A DNA stretch of 64,000 nucleotides from Panacagrimonas sp052389915 (GTDB taxonomy: Bacteria; Pseudomonadota; Gammaproteobacteria; Nevskiales; Nevskiaceae). Of the stretch, positions 1 through 8,624 are shown in pieces. A program made the position numbers and the translations under genes. The stretch lies in NCBI GenBank assembly GCA_052389915.1, contig JBQTHL010000031.1:1-64000 (forward strand). Direction: 5' to 3'. Below the pieces are notes generated by a model that saw only the letters and a list, made by a program, of their open reading frames with translations, had not been told where the DNA came from and did no database searches. Position 1 is the stretch's first letter; each line of letters begins with the position of its first letter.

Positions 1-54
1 GCTCCTACAAGACGACGGCTCCTGCAGGAGCGGGCCATGCCCGCGACCGTATGC
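1..54. repeat. Palindromic intergenic repeat, family A (partial copy)
   Basis: This stretch contains the unit gagcgggccatgcccgcgac, preceded by two gctcct tracts. The same unit recurs near 43904, 57215 and 60640. It lies downstream of the minus-strand gene that ends at 55. The copy may be cut by the window edge. It is a REP-like element; any role in termination or mRNA stability is inference. Confidence 0.6.
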
Positions 55-1647
55 TCAAAACAGCGGGCTTTCGTCGGCCGGCGTGTTGTCGTTGAGCCGC
101 CGGAATCGTGCGCCCAGCAGGTCGAAGGCGAAAACGTCGGTGTTCGCGGTCTGCCCGGAACCGGCAATCAAGCCGCCCAGGGCGCCGGGACCGGAGGCGA
201 AGCTGAACGTAGCGACGGCGGTGTCGGGCAGGTCCACCAGCTTCTTTTGCTTGAGCGGTTGCACGTTCGCAGGATCGACGCTGAACAGGGTGGCGCTACG
301 GGTGCTGCCGTTCTTTCCGAGCCGCGCAATCATCAGTCGTGCGACCTTGGTCGTGGACAGGTCGGAGACGGGAATCGTGGCGGGCGCCTGGCGGCCGACC
401 CAGGCCGAACCCGAGCCCGAATTGGCCTGCCCGGTGCCGTCGTCCTTGCACGAGTACGCCGTCTGAACGCCCTTGTCGCCGATGACGTTATAAAACACGC
501 GGTCGTTGAACGTGGCGAAGACGGAAACGAAACCGACCGGCACTTTTCGCAGCGAGGACTGCGCTCCGGCCGTGGTGGTTCCGGTGCGCGGAAACGCCTT
601 CAGCTCGACCGGCACGCGAGGAACGCCGCCGCCGCCGACGGTGAACAAGAGCTTGTTCGTGGTCAGACCCTGGAGCGCCGAACGCGCGGTCAGATTCAGC
701 ATCCGCACCGCAGCGCCGCCCGCGATGGCGACCCGGTAGATGCGCGAAGGCAGGGAGGCGGACGGATCGTTCGGGTCGGCGATGGTGCTCTCGACGAAGT
801 AGATCTGCCCGTCTGCAATCGCTACACGCTCTTCGATGGTGAAGCCGGCGTCGGGGGTCTTGAGGATGGCCGCGACCAGCGCACCGTTGGCATCGATGCG
901 GCGCAGCTTGCCGTCGATGATGGCGATCAGCGAACCGTCCTGCGTCTGCCCCACGGGGAGGAACTTGGTGACCTGGTCCTTGACCAGGGTGGCCGCGCTC
1001 AGGTCGGGCTTGTAGCGATTGATCTTGCGGGCTTCGAGCGCGTAGTGCGCGAGCAACACGCCGTTGGTGGAATAGACCGCATCGAGGTCCAAGGTCGTGG
1101 CTTTCGCCACCTTGGGCGCAATGCCGGCGCCGTCCGCGATGCTCACGGTGCGAAAGATGTCGTCCTTGGTCCCGCACTTGGTGTCCGTTCCGGGCACGCG
1201 GTAGGCGAGCAGCGCGGCGCTGGCATCCTTGAAGTCCAGCGTGACCAGGCGTGAAACGCCGCAGCGCGTGCTGGCAGCGCTCTCGCTCGATACCTGCACC
1301 GGCGTGGGGTTCAATCCGCCGCGCAGCGGTGCTTTCATCCAGCGGTCGCCCTGGCCGTAGATCAGCGTATGCGGGCGGAAATCCGTGAGGTTGCCGGTGG
1401 CGAACGTGCCCGCGGAGTGGACACGCGGATCGATCACGCGGGTCTCGACCGGCACCAGCGACGCAGATAGCGCGAAGTCCGTCGAGCTGACCAGGGTGAG
1501 GCCCTGATTCTGGCTGGTCTCCGTATTGGTGGAGTACGGCATCGCGTAGTCCTTGGGGGTAGCGGCCTGTGCGATCGAGGCGGCGAACAGGCCGGCCGAA
1601 AGCGACGCGATGACCCGGCATGTCGGGGTTCGATTCAACGGATGCAT
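55..1647 (-). CDS. Secreted protein of unknown function
   Basis: A 530-residue protein with a clear Sec signal peptide: basic n-region, hydrophobic stretch at about residues 12-26, and cleavage probably after AQA near residue 28. The mature part is rich in Thr, Ala and Gly, with many short hydrophobic strands separated by Asp-Gly turns. This suggests a beta-rich, possibly propeller-like periplasmic or extracellular protein, but I recognise no family motif. The start at 1647 is chosen because CTGGAG lies just upstream and the signal peptide begins there; the frame is open further upstream but that extension looks non-coding. No operon partner is evident. The frame is real; the function is unknown. 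Confidence 0.75.
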   Translation of the reverse strand: MHPLNRTPTCRVIASLSAGLFAASIAQAATPKDYAMPYSTNTETSQNQGLTLVSSTDFALSASLVPVETRVIDPRVHSAGTFATGNLTDFRPHTLIYGQGDRWMKAPLRGGLNPTPVQVSSESAASTRCGVSRLVTLDFKDASAALLAYRVPGTDTKCGTKDDIFRTVSIADGAGIAPKVAKATTLDLDAVYSTNGVLLAHYALEARKINRYKPDLSAATLVKDQVTKFLPVGQTQDGSLIAIIDGKLRRIDANGALVAAILKTPDAGFTIEERVAIADGQIYFVESTIADPNDPSASLPSRIYRVAIAGGAAVRMLNLTARSALQGLTTNKLLFTVGGGGVPRVPVELKAFPRTGTTTAGAQSSLRKVPVGFVSVFATFNDRVFYNVIGDKGVQTAYSCKDDGTGQANSGSGSAWVGRQAPATIPVSDLSTTKVARLMIARLGKNGSTRSATLFSVDPANVQPLKQKKLVDLPDTAVATFSFASGPGALGGLIAGSGQTANTDVFAFDLLGARFRRLNDNTPADESPLF

Positions 1648-1827
1648 GAAACTTCTCCAGGAAGCGCGCGGCGCGCGCCATCGGTTGATGGGGTAGCGGA
1701 AGTGCTGCCCGGGCAACTTAGGGAAGAAGTGGTTTCTTCGAAGACTCGAAGCGCTGGATGGCGTCGGCAAACCGTCGTACGGAAAAATGGCGCGTGCCAA
1801 GCCGTATTCACGAAGAGGAGCCTTGAC

Positions 1828-1876
1828 GTAGGGCGGCCCGTGCCCGCCAACCCCCGGCGGCCGCGGGCCGCCCTAC
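1828..1876. repeat. Inverted repeat with 13-bp arms
   Basis: Perfect arms gtagggcggcccg and cgggccgccctac enclose about 23 bases. The right arm covers the stop codon of the minus-strand GNAT gene, so a transcript of that gene would end in this hairpin. There is no T-tract, so intrinsic termination is uncertain. Confidence 0.6.
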
Positions 1877-2319
1877 AAGGCTTTTCCCAGCCGCAGCCCG
1901 TCTGCGCCGTCGTCGTAGTAGCCGGCCATTTCGCGCTCGATCCGGTAGCCGCGGCTCGCGTAGAGCTTGCGTGCGGCGAGATTGTCGGCGCGTACTTCTA
2001 GCGCGATCCGTTGAAGTCCGAGCTTGCGTGCCGAGCGTTCGGCAGCCTCAACCAACCGATGTCCCAGGCCGAGGCCGCGGGCATCGGGATCGACGATCAC
2101 AGAGTAGATGCGTGCGGCGGTCGAACCGCTGCGCAGCAAGAGCACCAGGTTTCCCTGCACGCGAGTGCCGTCGTCAGCGACCCAGACCCGCGCTTTTTCC
2201 GACCTGAGAAACCGGCGCACCGAGCGCGCCGACATGCGATCCGATGGAAACAGCGCTTCGAGTTCGAGGATGGCGGGCGCGTCATCCAGAGTCGCCGCGC
2301 GGACCCGAACGTCCGGCAC
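1873..2319 (-). CDS. GNAT family N-acetyltransferase
   Basis: A 148-residue single-domain GNAT acetyltransferase, presumably cytoplasmic and acetyl-CoA dependent. The acetyl-CoA pyrophosphate loop is visible as RGLGLGHRL, followed by the usual LEVRADNLAARKLY helix and strand and a GYRIE end, as in RimI-like enzymes. I place the start at the GTG at 2319, two bases after the stop of the upstream RimK-like gene; no ATG is available at the right place, and the longer open frame upstream is a shadow of the RimK-like gene. The tight spacing implies translational coupling with that ligase. The substrate is unknown; an amine made or carried by the ligase product is an inference. Confidence 0.8.
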   Translation of the reverse strand: MPDVRVRAATLDDAPAILELEALFPSDRMSARSVRRFLRSEKARVWVADDGTRVQGNLVLLLRSGSTAARIYSVIVDPDARGLGLGHRLVEAAERSARKLGLQRIALEVRADNLAARKLYASRGYRIEREMAGYYDDGADGLRLGKAL

Positions 2320-2321
2320 GA

Positions 2322-3785
2322 CTAGCGCGTGTCCTTGGTGCGCGCCTCCAGGCGGCGCACGAAGAATTCCATGATCTTGCGATACAGCGCTTCCTTGAGG
2401 AACAGGTCTTCCACGCCGAAATCGATGTTGGGGTTGTCGTTGACCTCGACCACTTTCACCAGGTTGCCGAACTGCTTGAGATCGACCCCGTAGAGCCCGT
2501 TGCCGACGGCGCGCGCGGCTTGCACCGCAATGCTCAGCACGTTCTTCGGCACTTGGCTGACATCGATGGTTTCGTGCTTGCCCTCGTCCTTCTTGCCGCC
2601 TTCGCGCTTGACGACTTGCCAATGGCCCGACGCCATGTAGTAGCGGCACGCATACAGCGGCTCGCCGTCGAGCACGCCGACCCGCCAGTCGTACTCGGTG
2701 GGCTCGAAAGACTGGCCGATGATGATGTCGCTGCGCTCCAGCAGATCGCGCGTCTCGCGTTTCAGCTCGGCCTCGTTCTCCACCTTGATGACGCCCTTGG
2801 AGAACTGCGAGTCCGGCTGCTTGAGCACGCAGGGATACCCGAGTTCCTTGGCAACGTGGCTGACGTTGCCGCGATGGATCAGCAGGGTCTTGGGCTGCGG
2901 AATGCGGTGCCGGTCCATCAGCTCGGCGAGGAACACCTTGTTGGTGGCGCGAAGGATCGACACCGGGTCGTCCACCACGATCAGGCCTTCGCGCGCGGCG
3001 CGGCGCGCGAAGCGGTAGGTGTGGTGATTGACCGCCGTCGTCTCGCGGATGAACAGCGCGTCGTATTCGGCCACGTGGCCGTAGTCGGACTTGTCGATGA
3101 AGTCCACTTCGAAGCCGAGCTTCTCCGCTGCCTTCTCGAACAGCTTGAGCGCGCGTGCGTTGGACGGCGGCTCCTTCTCGTCCTCGTTGACCAGGATGGC
3201 CAGGTCGTAGCGCGCCGAATCCTTGCGCGCACGCGGCATGCGCCGTCGCGTGAAGTAATCGCGCGCGGCCTGGTACATCAGCTCGTGGTGAGAGGTCGGC
3301 ACCTCGCCCAGCGCAATGGGGCCGAGCGTGTCCACGCGCCACTCGTCGCCGCGGTACACGAACGTGGCCTGCAGCAGCGGCGCGGGGAACAGGTTGAACA
3401 GCGCGCGCGCCAGGCGCTCGTGGCGCTTGGACGGCGAGTTGCCAAAGTAGACGTTGAGCACGTACTCGGCCGAGCCGATACGCGCGAGGCTCGTCTGGAT
3501 CAGTTCCTCGATCTCGTCGTTGAGCACGCTCGGCGATTCGGCGAGCTTCAGATCCTGGATCGTGGTGATATCGGGCAACGGACGGTGTCCGCGCGCACCG
3601 GCCAGCAAGGAGACGTAATAGCCCGTGGTCTGGTAGCCGAAGCTACGGCAGAGGTTGTAGACGCGGGCGTTGCGGGCAAGGCTGTCGGGTTGCAGCGTGA
3701 GATATTCCCAGGCCGTGACGATCTGCATGCCGGGAATTTGCAGCGGCCAATCGGCGCGGCTGTCTACGACGACCAGTCCGCTCAT
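2322..3785 (-). CDS. RimK-like ATP-grasp ligase with N-terminal RLAN-type domain
   Basis: A 487-residue protein. Residues from about 1 to 190 match the extra N-terminal domain of the long RimK family. Residues from about 200 to 480 form an ATP-grasp fold: PCVLKQPDSQFSKGV carries the ATP-binding lysine, and the metal-binding end is EVNDNPNIDFGVED. ATP-grasp ligases of this type join a carboxylate to an amine through an acyl phosphate. True RimK, which adds glutamate to ribosomal protein S6, is much shorter (about 300 residues), so this is a different subfamily with an unknown substrate. The gene is followed without a gap by a GNAT gene, a pairing that suggests a small peptide or amino-acid conjugate that is ligated and acetylated. 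Confidence 0.85.
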   Translation of the reverse strand: MSGLVVVDSRADWPLQIPGMQIVTAWEYLTLQPDSLARNARVYNLCRSFGYQTTGYYVSLLAGARGHRPLPDITTIQDLKLAESPSVLNDEIEELIQTSLARIGSAEYVLNVYFGNSPSKRHERLARALFNLFPAPLLQATFVYRGDEWRVDTLGPIALGEVPTSHHELMYQAARDYFTRRRMPRARKDSARYDLAILVNEDEKEPPSNARALKLFEKAAEKLGFEVDFIDKSDYGHVAEYDALFIRETTAVNHHTYRFARRAAREGLIVVDDPVSILRATNKVFLAELMDRHRIPQPKTLLIHRGNVSHVAKELGYPCVLKQPDSQFSKGVIKVENEAELKRETRDLLERSDIIIGQSFEPTEYDWRVGVLDGEPLYACRYYMASGHWQVVKREGGKKDEGKHETIDVSQVPKNVLSIAVQAARAVGNGLYGVDLKQFGNLVKVVEVNDNPNIDFGVEDLFLKEALYRKIMEFFVRRLEARTKDTR

Positions 3786-3947
3786 AGGGGGCTACCGTCG
3801 GGGGGTTCTTCGGGTGTGGGTTCGGGCATGGCGAGGCGGGTTGTTCTTGGGTTTTTATCGACCGCGCGCAAATGCTAGCACCGAGTTGCGCGAATGAGCG
3901 GGACGCTCTTACCGTATTGCCTAACTCCCACCATCGGCGCGCCCCTC

Positions 3948-5141
3948 ATGCTCCTACCCACTTTCCGGATAGCGCTGGCAATGTCGGCATGCGCGGCCTC
4001 CTCCGTGCTCGCAGCGGATGCGACCGTGACGGTCGAACGCCTGCTCGGAAACGTGCAGCGGGTGCAGGAAGGACAGGCCGCCAAGCTGTTGACGGGCGCG
4101 AAACTGGAAGCCGGGACGTTTGTCCGCACCCCGGGCAAAGGCGCCGTCGAACTGTCGGTGAACGGCGTTCCCACGGTATTTGCGGGCGCCGATGCGGAGT
4201 TGCTGCTGCACAGTGTCGAAGCCTCGATGGTGCGCATGCGCCTGTCGCAAGGCGCGATGCACATCGACGCGCGCGTCGGCGCAGGCCGCCCTTCGCGCGA
4301 CGTTCGACTGAACCTGGGCGAGCTGAAGTTGCGCGTGTCCGGCGCACAGGCCTGGGCACAGCAGACTTCCGACATCACGCAGGTGTGCCTGATTACGGGC
4401 GTGGTCGAAGTACGGCGGCAGGAACAACTCGACCGGATCGATCTCCCCGGCCAGTGCCTGCGCGTCTCGCCAACCGGCGCCGCGCCTACGTGGAGCCGCG
4501 TGCCGCCGGAAGTCTTGAACGAGCGCATCGCGCTGGCGGGGATTGCGCCCGACAACACACAGCCGGTGCAGCCAACCCCTGTCGCCGCCGCCCCCAAGAA
4601 GATCAAACCCGCGCCCGTCGCAGCTCCGCCCGCGATAGTCGAACCCGTATCACCCGTCGCGACGGTTGAAACCGCGTCACCGGCCGAAGCTCCACCTGCG
4701 ACGGTTGAAACCCTGTCGCCCGTCGCAGTTCCGTCCGCGACGGTCGAACCCGAGTCGCCCGCAGAAGCTTCACCTGTGATGGCCGAAACCGCATCGCCGG
4801 TCGTGGATCCGCCCGTGATCGGCGACCCCGTCTCATCCGCCGAAGCTCCGCCCGCGGCAAGTGAACCCGAGTCAGCCGCCGCCGCGGAGCCCGCGGCCGT
4901 GAGCCCCCGACATTGGAGCGTGGTGCTGGCCTCCCTGGCCACGCAGCAGGCGGCGGATCAGGAAGTCGCACGTTTGAAGAAGCTTGGCGTGCACGCCGAG
5001 GTACGCGCCTATCAAGTGGCTGAGCGTGCGGGCTTCCGTGTCGGCGTGGGGCGTCATGACACGCGCAAGGAAGCGGACAGGGCGCTGGGTCAATTCAAGC
5101 GTCAGCATCCGAAGCTCGGGGGCTGGCTGGCGCAGTATTGA
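3948..5141 (+). CDS. FecR-like domain protein with C-terminal SPOR domain
   Basis: About 397 residues. The signal peptide ends near SSVLA. A FecR-like beta-rich domain follows (about residues 20-190), with the typical order G..V...G....L..G..L..G..V.T...G.VEL. A low-complexity Pro/Ala/Glu linker of imperfect 12-13 residue repeats (TVE..SPAEAPPA) spans about residues 205-310. A C-terminal SPOR domain (HWSVVLAS to LGGWLAQY, about 75 residues) ends the protein. SPOR domains bind denuded peptidoglycan glycan, so the protein is probably periplasmic and recruited to division or septal sites. The start at 3948 gives a compact signal peptide; an ATG at 3894 is possible. Neither start has a strong ribosome binding site. 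Confidence 0.75.
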   Translation: MLLPTFRIALAMSACAASSVLAADATVTVERLLGNVQRVQEGQAAKLLTGAKLEAGTFVRTPGKGAVELSVNGVPTVFAGADAELLLHSVEASMVRMRLSQGAMHIDARVGAGRPSRDVRLNLGELKLRVSGAQAWAQQTSDITQVCLITGVVEVRRQEQLDRIDLPGQCLRVSPTGAAPTWSRVPPEVLNERIALAGIAPDNTQPVQPTPVAAAPKKIKPAPVAAPPAIVEPVSPVATVETASPAEAPPATVETLSPVAVPSATVEPESPAEASPVMAETASPVVDPPVIGDPVSSAEAPPAASEPESAAAAEPAAVSPRHWSVVLASLATQQAADQEVARLKKLGVHAEVRAYQVAERAGFRVGVGRHDTRKEADRALGQFKRQHPKLGGWLAQY

Positions 5142-5142
5142 G

Positions 5143-5168
5143 GTAGGTCGGGCCGAGGCCCGACCTAC
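5143..5168. terminator. Hairpin between convergent genes
   Basis: Perfect 11-bp arms gtaggtcgggc and gcccgacctac with a 4-base loop lie between the ends of the converging SPOR and HAD genes and overlap the HAD stop codon. A bidirectional terminator role is plausible, but there is no T-run on either side. Confidence 0.5.
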
Positions 5169-5839
5169 ACAACATCCAGCGGGCTTCCGCGCAAGCTGAT
5201 GATCGGCCAGCCGCGGCGCACCGCCTCGTCACGCAGCGTTGGATCCGGGTCCACCACAACGGCGTCATCCGCGCGCAGCAGCAGGGGAAGGTCGTTGTGC
5301 GAGTCGCTGTAGAATCGGACATGCGAGGCATCGACCGCATGCTCGCGCAACCACAGCTCCAGCCTGCGCACCTTGCCTTCACGAAAATTCGCGATGCCCG
5401 CGAGCTGGCCGGTGTAGCGCCCGTCGATGAATTCCGGGTCGGTGGCAATCAGGTGATCCACGCCGAGCAGGGTCGCAATGGGTTCGGTGATGAAGCGGCT
5501 GGTCGCCGTCATGATGAGCAGGGTATCTCCCTGGGCACGATGCTTTTCGATCAGTGCCGGCGCCAGCGGCGCGACGATGGGCTCGATTTTTTCGACCACG
5601 AACTCCTGTCGCAGCGCCAGCAACTCGTCCAGCGGGTTGGCCGCGAGCGAGGCCATCGAGAACCGGCAGAACGCCTCGATATCGAGCGTGCCGGCGCGGT
5701 ACTGGTCGTAGAACACCTGGTTCTGCGCTTCGTACGCGGCGCCATCCACGCGACCGCGCTCCACAAGGAAACTTCCCCAGAGATAGTCGCTGTCGCCCGC
5801 GAGCAGGGTGTTGTCGAGATCGAAGATGGCCAGATGCAT
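5165..5839 (-). CDS. HAD-IB family phosphatase (SerB-like)
   Basis: A 224-residue HAD hydrolase. Motif I is FDLDNT (nucleophile Asp7, general acid Asp9), motif II lies at MTATSRF, and motif IV is SDSHNDLPLL with the Mg-binding aspartates. The helical cap between motifs I and II (LDIEAFCRFSMASLA) is of the subfamily IB type found in phosphoserine and phosphorylcholine phosphatases. It is cytoplasmic and probably dephosphorylates a small molecule; the substrate cannot be told from the sequence. The gene converges with the SPOR gene and lies just downstream of the VWA gene. Confidence 0.85.
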   Translation of the reverse strand: MHLAIFDLDNTLLAGDSDYLWGSFLVERGRVDGAAYEAQNQVFYDQYRAGTLDIEAFCRFSMASLAANPLDELLALRQEFVVEKIEPIVAPLAPALIEKHRAQGDTLLIMTATSRFITEPIATLLGVDHLIATDPEFIDGRYTGQLAGIANFREGKVRRLELWLREHAVDASHVRFYSDSHNDLPLLLRADDAVVVDPDPTLRDEAVRRGWPIISLRGSPLDVV

Positions 5840-5892
5840 GAGGGTTAGGCTTTAGATTGAATTCCGGGTACGAATGCCGGGGCGCGGCGCCC

Positions 5893-7620
5893 TCAGAATG
5901 ACACGCTCTCGCGTTTGAGCTTGCGGCGGGAGACGGTTGCCAGAGCCTGCCGGCAGATCTGGCGGATACGCGTCGTCACTTGCTGCGGCTCGTCGACCAG
6001 CAGCAGGTTGGCGTTGCCGAAGACGGCCCTGAGCTTTTCCGCTTCCTGGCTGCCGCCGATGCACAGACAGACCACCGCCGTCCCGGCCGCGCGGGTCTCG
6101 CTCAGCGCCTTGCGCGCGTCGCCCTCGGCGTACGCCGTCTCGTAGTCCTGGTCGTAGGCGATGCCGTCGGTGATGAGGATCAGCAGCCGGTTGGGCAGGC
6201 GCATGGTCTTGTTGAGCATGCGCGTGCCGTGACGGATGGCCGCCCCGGTGCGCGTGTAGCCCACCGGTTCGATCTGCGCGAGTCGCTCGGCGACCCTCGC
6301 ACTCCATCTCTCTTCCGGCCCCTTGAGCCGCACCGAGCGCACCAGGCTGCGTCCCCAGGAATGGAAGCCGAACAACGCGACCGTGTCGCCCAGCTCGCTC
6401 AGCGTTCTCGCGAGCTGATAGCCGAGCTGCATCTGCTGGTCGAAGACCGATTGGCCGCTGGAATTCTTCTCGCTGGTGGAGCCGGAAATATCCAGCGCAA
6501 TGGCCACACCGAGATCGCGTCGGGTACGTCGGCTGGCGCGATACACGTCGAGCGCAGTTGGCGAATGACCGGCCGCGAGATCGATGGCGCAATCCACGAG
6601 CCGGCCCACATCGAGTTCGCTGCCCTCGTGCTGGCGGCGGTGCATCTCGTGATCCAACCCGAGCTGGGCGAGCTGGCGCTTGAGTTCCAAGGGCGCCGGC
6701 TTGAGCACCGCTTCGAGATCGCGCGGACCGTCCGGGCGCCAGGCATCGACTTCCTCCACCAGCGCCCAGTCGGGCTTGTACTTGCCGACGTACACATCCC
6801 ACTCGGGATAGGACAGCGCTGCGCCTTCGGCTTTCCGATCGATATCCGGCAAGTCCACGGGCAGCCGCGTGAGCACCGCGTGCACACCGCGACGCAGCGC
6901 GCGTTCGATCCGGCCTACCGGCATCTCGGCGCCGCCGCCCTCCTCCGTGTTCTTCTCGCGGCTACCCTTCGAGCTGCCCGCGCCCAGAATCTTGTTGAGC
7001 ATGTCGGACAGCGGGTTGCCGCCCAACGGACTCTGGAACAGCTTCAGGATTTTGCTTTCTTCGGTGTCGTCTTCGTCGCCGAATTCTTCGAGCTTCGTCT
7101 GCTCGAACTCGCCGCGCGCCTGCTTTGCGGTGAGCGCGGAAAAGCCGTCCTCGCTGACGGATTTACGCAAGGTCATCAGCGGGCGCACCGATCCGAAGAA
7201 TGCGGGCGAGTCGGGTAAGGGGCGATTGCTCAGCGCCCAGGCCAGCGAATCGCTCGCGTTGAGCGTTGGAGACTCGGAGCCCTTCAATTGCGCCAGTGCG
7301 AGAAAAGCACTCGGCAGGCGGCTCTCCAACAAACGCGCCGCACGCAGCACTTCCAGATAACCGTAGCGACGCGCGGCTTCCCGCCGACCGACCAGCTTTC
7401 GGATCAAGTGCGGTTCGAGCGAGCCGGCGCCGATCAGGGATGCCTGCGCAACGATGTCTTCCCAGATGTTGCGGCCTTTGCGGAACGCAGGCTGGGACAG
7501 AAAAATGGCTTGACCGTCGCTGCTGGCGAGCGGCTCTTTTCCGCTCGCGATGTGCACGGAGACCTTGCGGCCTGCGACGGCGCTCGCGAGGAACTGGTAG
7601 TCGCTGGCATCGTCCATCAA
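5893..7620 (-). CDS. VWA domain protein, CbbO/NorD type
   Basis: A 575-residue protein whose C-terminal third is a von Willebrand A domain with an intact MIDAS: DISGS at about 377-381, Thr in GYTRTG near 456 and Asp in LITDG near 484. The first 370 residues are the helical, family-specific region of CbbO/NorD proteins, with a charged linker (EFGDEDDTEESK). Such proteins pair with a MoxR AAA+ ATPase to insert or remove ligands in metalloenzymes (Rubisco for CbbQO, nitric oxide reductase for NorQD). The matching ATPase gene lies just upstream at 7748-8527 on the same strand, separated by a repeat element. No Rubisco or norCB genes are in the window, so the client is unknown. Confidence 0.88.
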   Translation of the reverse strand: MMDDASDYQFLASAVAGRKVSVHIASGKEPLASSDGQAIFLSQPAFRKGRNIWEDIVAQASLIGAGSLEPHLIRKLVGRREAARRYGYLEVLRAARLLESRLPSAFLALAQLKGSESPTLNASDSLAWALSNRPLPDSPAFFGSVRPLMTLRKSVSEDGFSALTAKQARGEFEQTKLEEFGDEDDTEESKILKLFQSPLGGNPLSDMLNKILGAGSSKGSREKNTEEGGGAEMPVGRIERALRRGVHAVLTRLPVDLPDIDRKAEGAALSYPEWDVYVGKYKPDWALVEEVDAWRPDGPRDLEAVLKPAPLELKRQLAQLGLDHEMHRRQHEGSELDVGRLVDCAIDLAAGHSPTALDVYRASRRTRRDLGVAIALDISGSTSEKNSSGQSVFDQQMQLGYQLARTLSELGDTVALFGFHSWGRSLVRSVRLKGPEERWSARVAERLAQIEPVGYTRTGAAIRHGTRMLNKTMRLPNRLLILITDGIAYDQDYETAYAEGDARKALSETRAAGTAVVCLCIGGSQEAEKLRAVFGNANLLLVDEPQQVTTRIRQICRQALATVSRRKLKRESVSF

Positions 7621-7630
7621 AGAAATATTC

Positions 7631-7725
7631 CGTCATGCCCGCGAAGGCGGGCATCCAGTTTTGCCCGCAAGTCCAGCCGTTGTTCGAGCTGACGGACTGG
7701 ATTCCCGCCTTCGCGGGAATGACGG
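7631..7725. repeat. Composite palindromic repeat, family B
   Basis: The left unit is cgtcatgcccgcgaaggcgg followed by gcatccagtt. The right unit is its inverted counterpart (ggattcccgccttcgcggga, then atgacgg), with a variable centre. It lies between the MoxR and VWA genes of one probable operon. Other copies are near 12484, 33404, 36747 and 38924. Confidence 0.8.
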
Positions 7726-7747
7726 TTACTTCCTGTAAGCATGTCGA

Positions 7748-8527
7748 TCAACTCATATAAACCTTCATCATCTCCAGCAGATGTTTCGCCGCAACCGGAT
7801 CGTCCGTCAGCGGCCCGGTCAGCGCCGCCTCGGCCGCGTCTTTCGGACTCACACCGTCCTTGATGAGCAGCGCGGTCGAAACGAGCGTGCGTGTCGAAGC
7901 CGCCTCCGGCAACCCTTCGTGTTGAAGCTGGCGAATAGCCTGCCCGAGCCGGACCAGACGCTTGGCCATGTCCACGTCGATACCGGTTTCCTGGATGAGA
8001 ATCCGCTCCTCGATCTCGGGGCCCGGAAAGCTCAGCTCGATGGACACCATGCGCTGTCGCGTCGAGGGCTTGAGATCCTTGAGCACGCTCTGGTAGCCGG
8101 GGTTGTAGGACATGACCAGCATGAATTCAGGCGGCGCGAGGAGCTTGAGGCCCAGGCGCTCGACATTGAGTTCGCGACGGTGATCCGCCAGCGGATGAAT
8201 GACGACGGTGGTGTCGGCGCGCGCTTCGACCACTTCATCGAGATAGCAGATGCCGCCTTCGCGCACGGCGCGCGTCAACGGCCCGTCCTCCCACACGGTC
8301 TCGCCACCCTTTAGCAGGAAACGCCCGACAAGATCACCGGCCGTAAGGTCTTCATGACAGGCGACGGTGAACAGGGGCCGCTTCAATTCTTCGGCCATCG
8401 TCTGCACGAAGCGCGTCTTGCCGCAGCCGGTCGGACCCTTGAGCAGGATCGGCAAGCCCTGGCGCCAGGCCGCGGCGAAGATTTTTTTCTCCTGCCCCGC
8501 GGGAAGGTAGTTCGTGCTTCGATTCAT
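7748..8527 (-). CDS. MoxR-type AAA+ ATPase, CbbQ/NorQ family
   Basis: A 259-residue AAA+ ATPase of normal CbbQ/NorQ length. Walker A is GPTGCGKT (residues 31-38), Walker B is ICYLDEV (about 90-96), the sensor I region is LVMSYNPGYQ, and an arginine-rich segment follows (STRQRMVSIEL). CbbQ/NorQ ATPases form hexamers that remodel a target enzyme together with a VWA-domain partner. That partner is encoded directly downstream (5893-7620), so the two very likely work as one complex in the cytoplasm. The specific target is not encoded nearby. The gene is divergent from the FadL-like porin at 8625. Confidence 0.9.
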   Translation of the reverse strand: MNRSTNYLPAGQEKKIFAAAWRQGLPILLKGPTGCGKTRFVQTMAEELKRPLFTVACHEDLTAGDLVGRFLLKGGETVWEDGPLTRAVREGGICYLDEVVEARADTTVVIHPLADHRRELNVERLGLKLLAPPEFMLVMSYNPGYQSVLKDLKPSTRQRMVSIELSFPGPEIEERILIQETGIDVDMAKRLVRLGQAIRQLQHEGLPEAASTRTLVSTALLIKDGVSPKDAAEAALTGPLTDDPVAAKHLLEMMKVYMS

Positions 8528-8624
8528 GCCGGCAGGTTAGTGGTTCGCAAGCGTCCCATCAATCGAGCCGTCGTGATGCCGGTCATTCCCTGCCGACGAG
8601 CAAGGTCACGCTAGACTGAGCCGC

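Noticed and set aside
2244..3878. A 544-residue plus-strand open frame opposite the RimK-like gene
   Set aside because: It is a shadow of the ATP-grasp gene; no family motif and a His/Arg/Val-rich shadow composition.
4640..4870. Short tandem DNA repeats suggestive of a CRISPR array
   Set aside because: They keep the reading frame and encode the Pro/Glu linker of the FecR-SPOR protein; unit length and spacing vary and there are no unique spacers.
5893..8527. Naming the MoxR-VWA pair norQ and norD, or cbbQ and cbbO
   Set aside because: Neither norCB nor Rubisco genes are present, so a specific gene name would overstate the evidence.
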